Shown here: piece by piece, positions 1-11,300 of the stretch
Layout of the letters: the number at the start of each line of letters is the position of its first letter
Numbering within the stretch: the stretch's first letter is position 1
Source of the DNA: Croceivirga thetidis
Lineage (GTDB): Bacteria; Bacteroidota; Bacteroidia; Flavobacteriales; Flavobacteriaceae
DNA: 64,000 nucleotides
Assembly: GCF_012272815.1 (NCBI RefSeq)
Contig: NZ_JAAWWL010000002.1
Location: forward strand, 152,184-216,183
Direction of reading: 5' to 3'
Notes under the pieces: model-generated
What the model was told of the DNA's origin: nothing
Databases searched by the model: none
What the model saw: only the letters and a program-made list of their open reading frames with translations
Position numbers and translations under genes: made by a program

Positions 1-2765
1 TTAAAGGGGAAGACGGCTTGCAAAGTTTTAAAGATGAACTTTCAGATTTTGTAGAACATACCCTAAAACAAAACTATAATGGGGTTTCTCCTCCTGAGCT
101 GATTTTGATTTCTCCTATTGCTTTTCAAGACCTGTCCCATCAATTTGATTTGCCAAACGGTCAAAATGAAAACCAAAACCTGGCATTATTTACCCGAGCC
201 ATAAAAGATGTTGCTGAAAAACGTCAAGTAGCTTTTATAGATGTGTTTACTGAAACTAAGAAGTGGTTTGAAACTGGTGAGCAATTGACTATAGATGGAT
301 TTCAATTGAACGATAAGGGCTATGAAAAATTTTCAAATTTTCTTGTGGATAAAGTTTTTGGTGGAGAATCGAAAGCCACCAGTTCAAAAAGGCAATTAGT
401 TAAAAAAGCAGTTCTAGAAAAAAATTGGTATTGGCATGATGATTTTAAAAGTCCAAATGGGGTACACGTTTTTGGGCGTCGGTACAATCCGTTCGGACCA
501 GAAAACTATCCTGATGAGATCAAGAAAAAGCGCCAAATGACGGCAATTCGCGATACCTTGATATGGAAAACCCTTCAAGGAGAATCCTTTGATTTGGTCA
601 AGGCGGATGCCAGAACTCATGAACTCCCTCAAGTAGAAACTAATTTCATCACTGGGGATTATGGTAGGGGTGAGGCAAAATACCTTTACGGAGATGAAGC
701 TGTTTCGACTTTAAAAATGGCTAATGGTTATAAAATCGAGTTGTTTGCTTCAGAAAATGAGTTTCCTGATTTAGCAAATCCTTCTCAGTTATCATTTGAT
801 AATAAGGGTCGACTATGGGTAGCGGTCATGCCGACTTATCCGCATCATAAACCAGGAGACCCAAAACCAAACGATAAACTATTGATTCTAGAAGACACTG
901 ATGGGGATTTTAAAGCTGATAAACAGACGATTTTCGCTGAAGGACTCCATATACCAGCTGGATTCGAGTTGGCTCCGGAGGGAGTTTATATATCCCAGGG
1001 TACCAATTTAAAGCTACTCAAGGATACCAATTATGATGATAAAGTTGACGAAATTGAAATCGTTTTGAGTGGTTTTGACGACCATGACACCCATCATGTT
1101 ATCAGTGCTTTTTGTGCCGACCCATCGGGTGCAATTTACATGGGAGAAGGGGTGTTTTTGCATACTAATGTTGAAACGCCTTATGGCCCTGTGCGAGCGA
1201 CAAATGGTGGTTTTTACCGATATAGCCCACAACAAAAAAAATTGCAACGAATCGCTCAAGTACCTATTCCAAACCCCTGGGGAATTGCATTTGATCAATG
1301 GGGCCAACCTTTCTTTTTAGAGACTTCTGGACCTGAGGTACGTTGGATGCTTCCTGGGAGTATAAAAAATCGATATGGCCAAGCAAATGATTTGGGTCCC
1401 AGCATTTTAAGTCAAGAAGATAAGGTACGCCCAACCTCTGGGCTTGAATTCGTATCCAGCCGGCATTTTCCTGATGAGGTGCAAGGCGATTTATTATTGA
1501 ATAATTCCATTGGTTTTTTAGGCATGCGTCAGCATAAGGTCATTGATGAAGGCAGTGGGTATAAGCTGGAAATGCGTCATGATTTGGTGTCGGGTTCTGA
1601 TAAAAACTTTAGACCTGTCGATATGGAATTTGCCCCAGATGGGTCGTTGTATATGGTAGATTGGCACAATGTCTTGATTGGGCATATGCAACACAATGCC
1701 CGTGATCCTTTACGTGATCATGTTCATGGCCGTATTTATCGCATTACCTATCCAGAACGACCCTTGGTAAAGCCTGCGGAAATTGCTGGGGCTTCAATTG
1801 CAACACTGTTCGAAAATTTAAAATTACCGGAATACCGTACGCGCTACCGAACTAGAAGGGAGCTTAGAAGAAGAAATACGGACGAAGTTGTCGCAGCTCT
1901 AAAAGACTGGACGGCAGAACTTGACAAAGCCTCAGCTGAATATGAACATCATTTACTTGAAGCCCTATGGGTGAGCTGGGGAGCAAATAGAATTGATGCC
2001 AATTTACTCAATCTTTTATTGAAATCGAAAGATCATAAGGTGCGGGCAGCAGCGGTTCAAGTACTAGGCAAGGTTGGACATCAAGTGAAAAATCAATTTG
2101 AATTATTGCTGCAAATGACCGAAGATGAGAACCCAAGGGTTCGCATGGAGGTTTTGGTGGCAGCTTCTTGGTTGAAAGAAGAACCTGGATTAAAGATTCT
2201 ACAAAAGATAGGGCAGCAACCGATGGATGAATGGCTGCAAGTTCCTTATGAACGGGCAATTGCTCATTTAAAAGGTGAAAATTTAAAGCCTAAAACAGAA
2301 GAGGTATACACCCATCTAAAAGGCAAGGGGCGAGAAGTTTATTTAAAAGGGAAAGAAATATACGAGCGTGAGGGGTATTGCATCACTTGCCATCAGAAAA
2401 ACGGGCAAGGCTTAGCCGCAACAGGGCACCCACCATTGCGTCAGTCAAAATGGGTCGTAGAAAATGAAGAAAGGCTTATCAAACTCACACTAAAAGGAAT
2501 AATAGGGCCCATGGTGGTTCAAAACCTTGAGTATGATGGTCAGGTTCCTATGACACCGTTTGGAGGAATTCTCGATGATGAAGAAATTGCTGCAGTACTT
2601 ACTTATGTGCGCAATTCATTCAGCAATCGTGCTTCTGCGATTAGTCCCGAAAAAGTAAAAGCAATTCGAGAAGAAATTAAGGACAAGGAAGGATTTTATA
2701 CCGCTCAGGAATTGTTGAAAGCCCATCCACATAAAATTATTGAAGGCAAGGCCTTGGTAAATTGA
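1..2765 (+). CDS. PVC-type haem-binding CxxCH protein with SGNH-like N-terminus (5' partial)
   Basis: The frame is open to the left edge, so the start and signal peptide lie outside the window. The first ATG-like codon in view (TTG at 18) is not a credible start. Numbering from that codon, residues 1-115 look like the end of an SGNH/GDSL hydrolase domain. Residues about 215-590 form a beta-propeller of the membrane-bound dehydrogenase type. Residues about 600-740 contain HEAT-like helical repeats (KVRAAAVQVLGKVG). A cytochrome c domain with one CITCH haem site follows (C788, C791, H792), with a likely Met ligand near PMTPFGG. The family is secreted to the periplasm or surface and is thought to oxidise organic substrates, probably sugars, passing electrons to haem; the substrate is unknown. 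It is followed 5 bases later by a ThuA-like gene, a frequent partner. The SGNH block V reads DGFQL rather than DGxHL, so esterase activity is doubtful. Confidence 0.85.
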   Translation, partial: KGEDGLQSFKDELSDFVEHTLKQNYNGVSPPELILISPIAFQDLSHQFDLPNGQNENQNLALFTRAIKDVAEKRQVAFIDVFTETKKWFETGEQLTIDGFQLNDKGYEKFSNFLVDKVFGGESKATSSKRQLVKKAVLEKNWYWHDDFKSPNGVHVFGRRYNPFGPENYPDEIKKKRQMTAIRDTLIWKTLQGESFDLVKADARTHELPQVETNFITGDYGRGEAKYLYGDEAVSTLKMANGYKIELFASENEFPDLANPSQLSFDNKGRLWVAVMPTYPHHKPGDPKPNDKLLILEDTDGDFKADKQTIFAEGLHIPAGFELAPEGVYISQGTNLKLLKDTNYDDKVDEIEIVLSGFDDHDTHHVISAFCADPSGAIYMGEGVFLHTNVETPYGPVRATNGGFYRYSPQQKKLQRIAQVPIPNPWGIAFDQWGQPFFLETSGPEVRWMLPGSIKNRYGQANDLGPSILSQEDKVRPTSGLEFVSSRHFPDEVQGDLLLNNSIGFLGMRQHKVIDEGSGYKLEMRHDLVSGSDKNFRPVDMEFAPDGSLYMVDWHNVLIGHMQHNARDPLRDHVHGRIYRITYPERPLVKPAEIAGASIATLFENLKLPEYRTRYRTRRELRRRNTDEVVAALKDWTAELDKASAEYEHHLLEALWVSWGANRIDANLLNLLLKSKDHKVRAAAVQVLGKVGHQVKNQFELLLQMTEDENPRVRMEVLVAASWLKEEPGLKILQKIGQQPMDEWLQVPYERAIAHLKGENLKPKTEEVYTHLKGKGREVYLKGKEIYEREGYCITCHQKNGQGLAATGHPPLRQSKWVVENEERLIKLTLKGIIGPMVVQNLEYDGQVPMTPFGGILDDEEIAAVLTYVRNSFSNRASAISPEKVKAIREEIKDKEGFYTAQELLKAHPHKIIEGKALVN

Positions 2766-2770
2766 TAGCT

Positions 2771-3901
2771 ATGAGGCAAATATTAGGTTTATTAGTGATA
2801 TTGACTTTTATTTTGGCATGTAAACAGAAAGAAAAAAGTGTTGCCAATACTGAAGCCAATAATGAAGAAAAATCAGTTTGGGTTTCGTATGAAGCTGCAA
2901 ATAATTCGAATGGGAAATCGATTGTTTTGGTCTCCGGTGATGAAGAGTATCGGTCTGAAGAAGCAATGCCACAATTGGCGAAAATATTAAGCCAACATCA
3001 CGGTTTTGATTGTAAGGTTTTGTTTGCGCAAGACCCCGAAAATCTTGGCGTAATTAATCCGAATTATCGCCATTTTATTCCTGGGTTACACTTGTTGAAC
3101 AAAGCAGATTTGGTCATTTGGTTTACGCGATTTCGAGAATTACCTCCGATGCAAATGGAGGAAATCGAGAATTATTTAAAATCTGGCAAACCTCTGATAG
3201 GCATTCGCACAGCTACGCATGCTTTTAATATTGAAGATAAAAACCATCCCTTTATATATTACAGTTGGAATTATGATGGGGAAAATGAAGAATGGTATCT
3301 TGGTTTTGGAAAACGAGTTTTGGGCGAATCCTGGTACACCCATCATGGTGACCATAAACACCAAAGTACAAGAGGTGTTTTTTCTGCTGAGGAAGCTACC
3401 CACCCCATTTTAAATGGAATTGATACTGGCGATATTTGGGGGGCGACTGACGTGTATGGTATTCGCACACCTATTTCAAAGAACGCTAAAGTTTTAGTGT
3501 ATGGTAAATCCATAGATAGAGAGGGGAATTATGATGAGAGTGATTTATTCTATGGTATGCGGCAAACTGATAATCTTGTGGCAACACTATCAGGCCCAAA
3601 GGATAAGCCATATAATCCAAATACCAATATGCCTCCAATCGCTTGGTTGAACCAATATCAATTACGAGGTGGAATACAAGGGCAATCTTTCACCTCGACA
3701 ATAGGTGCGGCTAGTGACTTATTGGATGAGGAAGTGAGGCGATTATTGGTAAATTCAAGTTTCTTTTTATTGGATATGGAAGTGCCTGAATTGGCAAATG
3801 TATCTTTGGTGGGAGAATACAATCCCAATCAGTTCGGTTTTCATGACGATGCACATTGGAAAAATTTGAATCTTAGGGTTAATGACTTTATTAAAAAATA
3901 G
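2771..3901 (+). CDS. ThuA-like domain lipoprotein
   Basis: The ATG at 2771 gives a clean lipoprotein signal, MRQILGLLVILTFILAC, with the lipobox Cys at residue 17. The longer frame starts with TTG at 2762 and overlaps the previous stop, so I prefer the ATG. The mature part is a ThuA-like (class I glutamine amidotransferase fold) domain: a VLVSGDEEYRSEEAMP-type first strand and a GxRTATHAF segment. A later HHGDHKHQ motif and a HPI segment are typical of the branch often fused or adjacent to PVC-type haem proteins. ThuA relatives are linked to disaccharide or glycoside use, but the reaction is not established. It forms an operon with the upstream haem protein. Confidence is high for the family and low for the substrate. 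Confidence 0.85.
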   Translation: MRQILGLLVILTFILACKQKEKSVANTEANNEEKSVWVSYEAANNSNGKSIVLVSGDEEYRSEEAMPQLAKILSQHHGFDCKVLFAQDPENLGVINPNYRHFIPGLHLLNKADLVIWFTRFRELPPMQMEEIENYLKSGKPLIGIRTATHAFNIEDKNHPFIYYSWNYDGENEEWYLGFGKRVLGESWYTHHGDHKHQSTRGVFSAEEATHPILNGIDTGDIWGATDVYGIRTPISKNAKVLVYGKSIDREGNYDESDLFYGMRQTDNLVATLSGPKDKPYNPNTNMPPIAWLNQYQLRGGIQGQSFTSTIGAASDLLDEEVRRLLVNSSFFLLDMEVPELANVSLVGEYNPNQFGFHDDAHWKNLNLRVNDFIKK

Positions 3902-3945
3902 GATAGAGAAGGGCAAACTTTATTTTTTCTAGAACTACAATTTTA

Positions 3946-3953
3946 TATCTTTG
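3946..3953 (+). promoter_or_regulatory. Bacteroidota -7 promoter box for tRNA-Arg
   Basis: TATCTTTG matches TAnnTTTG exactly and ends 12 bases before the tRNA 5' end. No clear TTG -33 box was seen at the usual distance. Confidence 0.6.
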
Positions 3954-3965
3954 CGCCCGCAAAAG

Positions 3966-4039
3966 GGTCGCGTAGCTCAGCTGGATAGAGCATCTGCCTT
4001 CTAAGCAGACGGTCATAGGTTCGAATCCTATCGCGATCA
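3966..4039 (+). tRNA. tRNA-Arg (anticodon TCT)
   Basis: A full cloverleaf can be drawn by eye. The acceptor stem is 3966-3972 with 4032-4038, with one G-T wobble, and A4039 is the discriminator. The anticodon stem is TCTGC/GCAGA around the loop CTTCTAA, giving anticodon TCT at 4000-4002, which reads AGA. The T arm is ATAGG/CCTAT around TTCGAAT. No CCA is encoded. Confidence 0.96.
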
Positions 4040-4066
4040 CGAATGAATCAACAAAAAGTTGAAAAC

Positions 4067-4098
4067 AAAAGCAAGCAAAACCCAAAGCTTGCTTTTTT
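4067..4098 (+). terminator. Rho-independent terminator after tRNA-Arg
   Basis: GCAAGC (4071-4076) pairs with GCTTGC (4087-4092) across a 10-base loop, extended by AAAA/TTTT and followed by a T run. The A-rich 5' side means it could also end transcription of the convergent methyltransferase at 4255. The remaining DNA between tRNA and 4255 shows nothing else. Confidence 0.75.
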
Positions 4099-4254
4099 GT
4101 TTTGCGTGAGGTGAAGTTTTCTTTTGTTGATTCTCAACACGGAGTGTTAATGGATGTTAGCGTTGCTATCAATCCAACTACAGTTTTTAAGCTAGCTTGA
4201 GTATTTTGTTTGTGAGAACTTCAACTAAGAGTACTGAAGGATAACGGCAGAACA

Positions 4255-5145
4255 TCAAAAATTCTTTGCCCCCAATAATGTAAAATAGTGGTGTCTACTC
4301 TTGGGGTAGTATTTGGAATGATGCCATAGTTTAAATCCTGCCTCGGGATACATTTTTTTATGGTTGTGCGAAAACGAACGTTCTTCGCCATAGGGTTGTG
4401 AATCCGGATTTTCATCAAAGTTATGGTCCAATCCGTTGGTTTCAATAGTTGCCAGATAGGTTGGTCCCAAACCGTTCAGGTGACTTAAAAATTTTGCTAA
4501 AACTTCTTGCGGAAAATATTCTAGTACCCCACCGACAGTAATGAAAATAGTATTAGTCCCACAATTTTGAGTTATCCATTCAATACCGTCTTCAGCATAA
4601 AATTCAAGCTTTTTATTGTGAGCATATTTGGTCTTGTTAATTTCAATTTGTTCCTCACTCAAATCGAGACCAACAAATCGCTGCACCTTTCCAAATTTTG
4701 TTGCGCAATACTCGAGTACTTTACCATTGCCTGTTCCAATTTCGACCAGTGTATCAAAATTTTCGGTTTCGGCCTCTAGCTTTTCAGCGAGTTCATCAAA
4801 TAAAACAGAGTAATGTGGTAGGAAAACATTTTTGAACTGATCCGAAAAAGCCTCAAAATATGCAGCCCCTTTATTTACCCAATAGCGACGTTGTATTTCT
4901 GCCATTTCATCATGATTTTCCTTTTTTTCAGCCTTCTTTAAAATGACGAAACGCATAAGTCTTTCAGATCTAGAAAAATCATCATCACCCATTATAGTTA
5001 GGCCTTGTTCAATCAAGTTTTCAGCTTTTTGAGGTCTAAGCCAAACCAAAAATGAACCTATGGAAAATTTGATTAAATCTTTCATCCAAGAAAATAATGA
5101 TAGTTGGTTTTTTTGGTAAGCTAGGTTTTTTATGTCCAATAGCAC
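4255..5145 (-). CDS. class I SAM-dependent methyltransferase
   Basis: The protein has 296 residues. A Rossmann-type SAM-binding motif I, VEIGTGNGKVLEY, lies near residue 137, followed by an acidic end of strand 2 (FVGLDLSEEQ) and a FITVGGVLEYFP strand 4 segment. Residues 1-100 form a helical N-terminal extension with no obvious signal peptide. The substrate cannot be told from sequence. It points away from the hybrid NRPS-PKS gene at 5353, with about 200 bases between the starts, so it could be a tailoring enzyme of that cluster or an unrelated neighbour. Nothing ties it firmly to either. It ends toward the tRNA terminator. Confidence 0.75.
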   Translation of the reverse strand: MLLDIKNLAYQKNQLSLFSWMKDLIKFSIGSFLVWLRPQKAENLIEQGLTIMGDDDFSRSERLMRFVILKKAEKKENHDEMAEIQRRYWVNKGAAYFEAFSDQFKNVFLPHYSVLFDELAEKLEAETENFDTLVEIGTGNGKVLEYCATKFGKVQRFVGLDLSEEQIEINKTKYAHNKKLEFYAEDGIEWITQNCGTNTIFITVGGVLEYFPQEVLAKFLSHLNGLGPTYLATIETNGLDHNFDENPDSQPYGEERSFSHNHKKMYPEAGFKLWHHSKYYPKSRHHYFTLLGAKNF

Positions 5146-5352
5146 AAAATCAGCGGGTTAAATTCAACGATTTCTTCGGTGACTTGGTAGATTTTCTGTT
5201 TGTGAACTTTTGCTTTGTGTTAATTTTAACTAAAGAACACAAGTAATGAACAAATTCAAATTAAAAAGATTAAATGGATAAGTGAAATAAGGTATAAAGC
5301 AGTATTATTTGCTTTTGAAATCCCTGAATCACGCATTCTGTTCTTTTATTGA

Positions 5353-8300
5353 ATGTATAAAACTAGCCACCCCGACCCGATGAGTTCATTTCACAAGAAA
5401 ATTGTTGATCAATACCAGACCGTCAACTCAAATTTCAAGTCCTATCCGAATAGAACTTTACACGATGCAGTATCTGAAGTTGCAAAATCATTTCCTAAGA
5501 ATATTGCCCTAGAAGATAGTTTTGGAAGGCTTACCTACCAAGAATTTGATGACTTAACAAATAGACTGGCAAATTGTCTTCGAGACAAGGGAATTGGACC
5601 CAATGATTTAATAGCGGTTTCCATTCCACGGTCTACCAATGTGCTGGTCACCTATTTTGCCTTGATGAAATGTGGTGCTGCTTTTGTTCCCTTGGACGCT
5701 GCAAATCCAAAAGTGCGCCTTTCTTTTATGTTAGAGGATTCAGAGGCAAAATTTTTAATAACCACTAAAGAACGGAGTGTCGTTTTTCAAACGAAATCCA
5801 CTAAACTTTATTTAGAGGAAATCTTGGATTCAATAGGTGAATCTTCAAGTAACCCGCCCGAGGTAAAGGTTGATGTTGGGGCATTGGTATATATGATTTA
5901 TACGTCTGGTTCTACCGGAAAACCTAAAGGAGTCCCCATATCTCATAAGAATTTGGTGAATATTCTACGCAGTATGGTCGAGGCTCCTGGAATACAACCT
6001 GAAGACAAAGCATTGGCCCTTAACATCTTCTCTTTTGATATGTGTGGTGTTGAATTATTTGCCCCACTGTTGGCAGGAGCTACGGTGTACATGGCCGATG
6101 ATGCCACGGTTGCTGACAATAAAAAGCTTTTAGAGGTCATTAAAAACCAAGGCATCAGTTTTATGCAAGCAACGCCAACCCGTTGGCAGCTTATTTTGGA
6201 CAACGGTTGGAATGAAAAACTTTCGTTAACCGCAATAACGGGTGGTGAACCCATTACCAAAAAGCTGGCTGATACACTTTGTGAAAGATGTGGAGCCGTC
6301 TGGAATATGTATGGGCCGACTGAAACTACCATATGGTCTTCTGGTAAAAAGTTAAGCATTGATGACGAAATTATAACCGTTGGCAATTCAATTGCCAATA
6401 CCCTCATTTACATTACCAACCCTGAAAATGGTGATTTAATGCCAGAAGGAGAGATTGGGGAAATTGTAATTGCTGGTCACGGTACAGCCCGGGGATATTG
6501 GAATCGTCCTGAACTCACCAAAGAAAAGTTTGTAAAAAATACTTTCGAACCTGAAAAGGGAGCCGTCCTTTATAAAACAGGCGACTTGGGTAAGCTACTT
6601 TCCAATGGAGAAATTCAATGTTTGGGAAGGATTGACCAACAAATTAAACTTAGGGGCCATCGGATTGAACTAGGAGAGATTGAGGCTGTTTTGGATAAGT
6701 TTCCAGGTGTAAAAAAGTCAATTGTTGTGTTGAATAACACCTTGACCACGGAACCCCAATTGGTGGCTTATTTGGAGCATGACATGCCAACCGAAGAAAC
6801 ATCTCAGTTTCGTGAGGCAGTGCGCAAAGCGCTTCCGACCTATATGGTTCCTTCATTCTACGTTAGGGTCAATGAATTTCTGAAAACCCCAAGTGGAAAA
6901 ATAGATAGAAAGCTATTACCCGAGCCAAAATTCGAGCGTCCTGAATATTTAGAACCATTAATCAAGCCTACCAATAAAATAGAAAAGCAAGTATTGGGAA
7001 TTTGGCTTCAAGTTCTGCCCTTACCAGAAATTGGAATTGACGACAACTTTTTTGAGCTTGGTGGAACATCATTAATGGCACAAAAGACAGTGTTAAAAAT
7101 CAGGGATGTACTTCAGCATGAAGTGCCCGTAACAAAACTGTTCCAATACCCAACTATTCGTGATTTATCACGATTCATCTCAGGAGGAAATACCGAAGAA
7201 TCGAAATCTTATTTCAATTCCCAGGAGGAACGCATAGCGTCACATGATGTTGCCATAATCGGTATGGCGGGTCGTTTTCCAGGGGCTGAAAACATTGATG
7301 AGTTGTGGGATATTCTTAAAAATGGAAAGGAAACAATTACATTTTTTAGTGAGGCCGAATTGGATAAAAGCATTCCAGAACAACTACGTAAAGACCCCAT
7401 GTATGTTGCTGCGCGTGGAGTAGTTCCTTCAGCAAAAGAATTTGATGCTGCCTTTTTTGGTTTAAACCCCACCTTGGCTAAAGCTATGGACCCCCAACAA
7501 CGTCTTTTTCTTGAAATAGCCTGGGAAGTACTTGAAGAAACCGGTCATTTACCAAAACACTATGACGGAACCGTTGGCGTTTATGCTGGCGTCGGGACAA
7601 ATACGTATTATCGAAACAATGTTTTGCCCAATACCGACCTTTTGGAAAAGGTTGGGTACTTGCAGGCAAATACAGTAAATGAAAAAGACTATATCGCGAC
7701 TAGAACTGCTTACCATTTAAATTTAAATGGTCCAGCGGTTAGTGTACATTCGGCTTGTTCAACTTCGCTATTGGCCGTTTCCGAGGCAACTCAAGCCATA
7801 CGAAATGGGCAATGTGATGTTGCTTTGGCAGGTGCTTCAAGTGTTACGGCCCCAATAAATAGTGGTCATTTGTACCAAGAAGGCTCAATGTTGAGCTCTG
7901 ATGGGCATTGTAGAACCTTTGATGCGGAAGGCAAGGGTACCATGTTCAGTGACGGTGCATGTGTTGTTCTGCTTAAAAATTTAGAAAGTGCGATTGCCGA
8001 TGGAGATTATATTTATGCCGTTGTCAAAGGTGTAGGGGTCAATAACGATGGGGCTCGAAAAGGAAGTTTTTTAGCGCCCAGTGCAGAATTTCAGGCAGAT
8101 GCCATAAAGCGTGCACTTACCGATGCGAACGTTTCTCCTTCAACCATAAGCTATATTGAGGCCCATGGCACTGCAACACCTGTAGGTGACCCCATAGAGA
8201 TGGAAGGCCTAAAAATGGCTTTCGGACCACAGAGTGAAAAAGGATATTGTCGCATAGGTTCCATAAAAAGTAATATGGGGCATTTGACATCCGCCGCCGG

Positions 8301-11300
8301 AGCAGCTGGTCTTATAAAGGCGGTTTTGGCCATGAAGCACAAACAATTGCCACCTTCTTTGGGATTCAAAGTACCGAATCCCCTAATTGATTTTGAGAAT
8401 AGCCCTTTTAAGGTAAACGATAGCTTAACAGAATGGCAATCAGATGAACCGCTTAGGGCGGGAATCAGTTCGCTAGGTGTCGGTGGAACCAATGTGCACG
8501 TTGTGATTGAATCGTACGAAAATCAGGATGCAGTACCAACTACTGGTAGACCTTTTGAACTACTGCCTTGGTCTGCCAAATCAAAAGCGAGTTTAGAATC
8601 GTACGGTGAAAGGTTGAGCGATTATTTTGAAAGAAATTCCAACATATCCGTATCAGATGTTAGTGCATCATTGTTACGAACACGAGAGAACTTTAGACAT
8701 CGAAAATTTGCTGTTGTTTCAAATGCAGACGATTTTAAGAATGCCCTTGAGAACAATGAAACCAATAAAGTAAAGTCGAATTCCATTCAGACTGTTCCTG
8801 ATGAAATGGTTTTTCTTTTTCCAGGACAAGGTGCCCAATATCTCGAAATGGGTAAATCATTGTACGACACTGAAGCTGTTTACAAAGATGCTATCGACCA
8901 GTGTGCAAAACTTTTAGTAGAAGAAATTGATTGTGATATTCGGTCAATTATCTTCGCCGACAAATCGGATAAAAAAGCCGAAGCCAAACTTAAGGATACC
9001 CGTTACACCCAGCCTGCGTTATTTGTAACGGAATATGCGTTGGCCAAACTTTGGATGAGTTGGGGCGTACAACCAACAAAACTTTGCGGTCATAGTATTG
9101 GAGAGTTTGTTGCTGCCCATCTATCAGGCGTATTCGAATTAAAAGATGCATTGCACTTAATTTCAGAAAGAGGTCGAATGGTTAGTGAGTTGCCAGGTGG
9201 TAGCATGCTATCCGTTCGCGTTTCGCATGAAAAATTGAACGAACTATTGCCAGATACCCTTGATGTTGCCGCCGTAAATTCAGAACGACTTTGTGTGGCC
9301 TCGGGCGCGGATGAAGATATTAAGGCTTTTGCCCAAGTTTTAGAAGCACAAGAAATACCGAACACCTTACTTTTTACCAGTCATGCTTTTCATTCACGGA
9401 TGATGGATCCTGTTCTGGCCGCCTTTAAAAAAGAGGTGGAGCATATTGAATTGAAGGAACCAACAATACCAATTATTTCAACGGTAACAGGTAAAAAACT
9501 TAGTTCCGAAGAGGCTACCAGTTCAGATTATTGGTGTGACCACCTAAGGGCAACCGTGAACTTTGCTGCAGCGGCAGCTACTTTATTAGAAGCGGAAACG
9601 TCTGTTTTGCTGGAAGTGGGACCTGGTAATACCCTTATTACCCTTGCCAGACAGTCTAAAAAAGGTAGAACAGCAACAACCCTACAAAGTTTACCCAGGC
9701 CCAACGGAAAACTTGAAGACCATCAAGTATTATTAATGGCACTCGGAAGCTTATGGGCAAATGGAATTGAACCGAATTGGGATTCCTATTTTAAAGGGCA
9801 GACCCGTTTGAAATTAAGGCTACCGTCTTACGCTTTTGACAAAAAACCATGTTGGACTGACCCGGTTGAAACGCAAATCATTCAAAAACCAATACAAACC
9901 AATAGTGCCAATCCATTGTCAAATGGAAACTTGACCACTACTCCCAAAAGCAAACCCAAACAAATGAGGGAAACAACGATACTAGAAAATATAGCTGATT
10001 TAATTGTTGATGCTTCAGGTATAGAAATTGAGGCTTCCGACAAAGCGCTAAGTTTTGTTGAATTAGGTCTCGACTCGCTTATTTTGACCCAATTTGCCTT
10101 GACCTTAAAGCGTGAATTCAAACAACCAATAACCTTCAGGCAGCTTAATGAAGATTTGAATACTCCTAAAGCCTTAGCTAAGCATTTAGATACTGTTTTA
10201 CCAGCTGACGTAATGGCTCAAGAGCAAGACAATATAATTCCACCAGTATACAATCCATTGCAGACCAATATTCCACAGATGAATATGCCTGCTGGGGACC
10301 AAAACACTGCCCTTAATCTTATTGGGCAACAACTTCAGTTATTAGGTCAACAACTGGCTGTTTTGCAGGGCAACGCTTCAACTACCAGTTACGGTACCCC
10401 TCAAAATACTTCGGTTCAGCCTGCTGCTCAAATAATACAACCAAAAACCTCTGAAACCAAAGCTGATGAGTTGACAAAAGAGGAGCGAAAACAACATGAA
10501 AAACCTTTTGGAGCTTCACCTAAAATCGAAAAGCAGACTAAGGAGGTAGGGGCAAGTCAACGTGCTTTTTTGGATGATTTGATAACACGTTACACAAAAA
10601 AGACCAAAACCAGCAAACAGAATACGCAAGATAACAGGGCCCATATGTCCGACCCTCGGGTAGTTTCTGGTTTTAAACCATTGACAAAAGAATTGGTTTA
10701 TCCCTTGGTAATCAAGAAATCATCGGGCAACCGTATGTGGGATTTAGATAATAACGAATACTTAGATGCCTTAAATGGTTTTGGTTCTTGTTTATTCGGG
10801 CATCAACCTGATTTTATAAAAGAGGCACTTAAAAAACAGATAGACCTTGGTTTTGAAGTCGGGCCGCAACATCCGTTGGCCGGGGAGGTTTCACAATTGT
10901 TATGTGATTTTACAGGCCATGAAAGGGCAGCCTTATGCAACACAGGTTCTGAGGCAGTATTAGGGGCAATGCGTATTGCCAGAACCATAACTGCACGTTC
11001 ATTAATTGTCGCCTTTACCGGTTCATATCATGGAATAAATGATGAAGGCCTGGTACGAGGTTCAAAGCGGTTAAAGACATTTCCGGCAGCTGCAGGAATA
11101 ATGCCTGAAGCGGTCCAGAACATGTTGGTCCTTGATTATGGTACTGAGGAAAGTCTGCGGATAATAAAAGAACGGGCTGATGAGTTAGCAGCTGTTTTGG
11201 TTGAACCTGTGCAAAGTCGTAGACCTGAATTTCAACCAGTGGAATTCTTGAAAAAAGTACGCGAGGTGACCCAAAAATCAGGAACTGCCTTAATTTTTGA

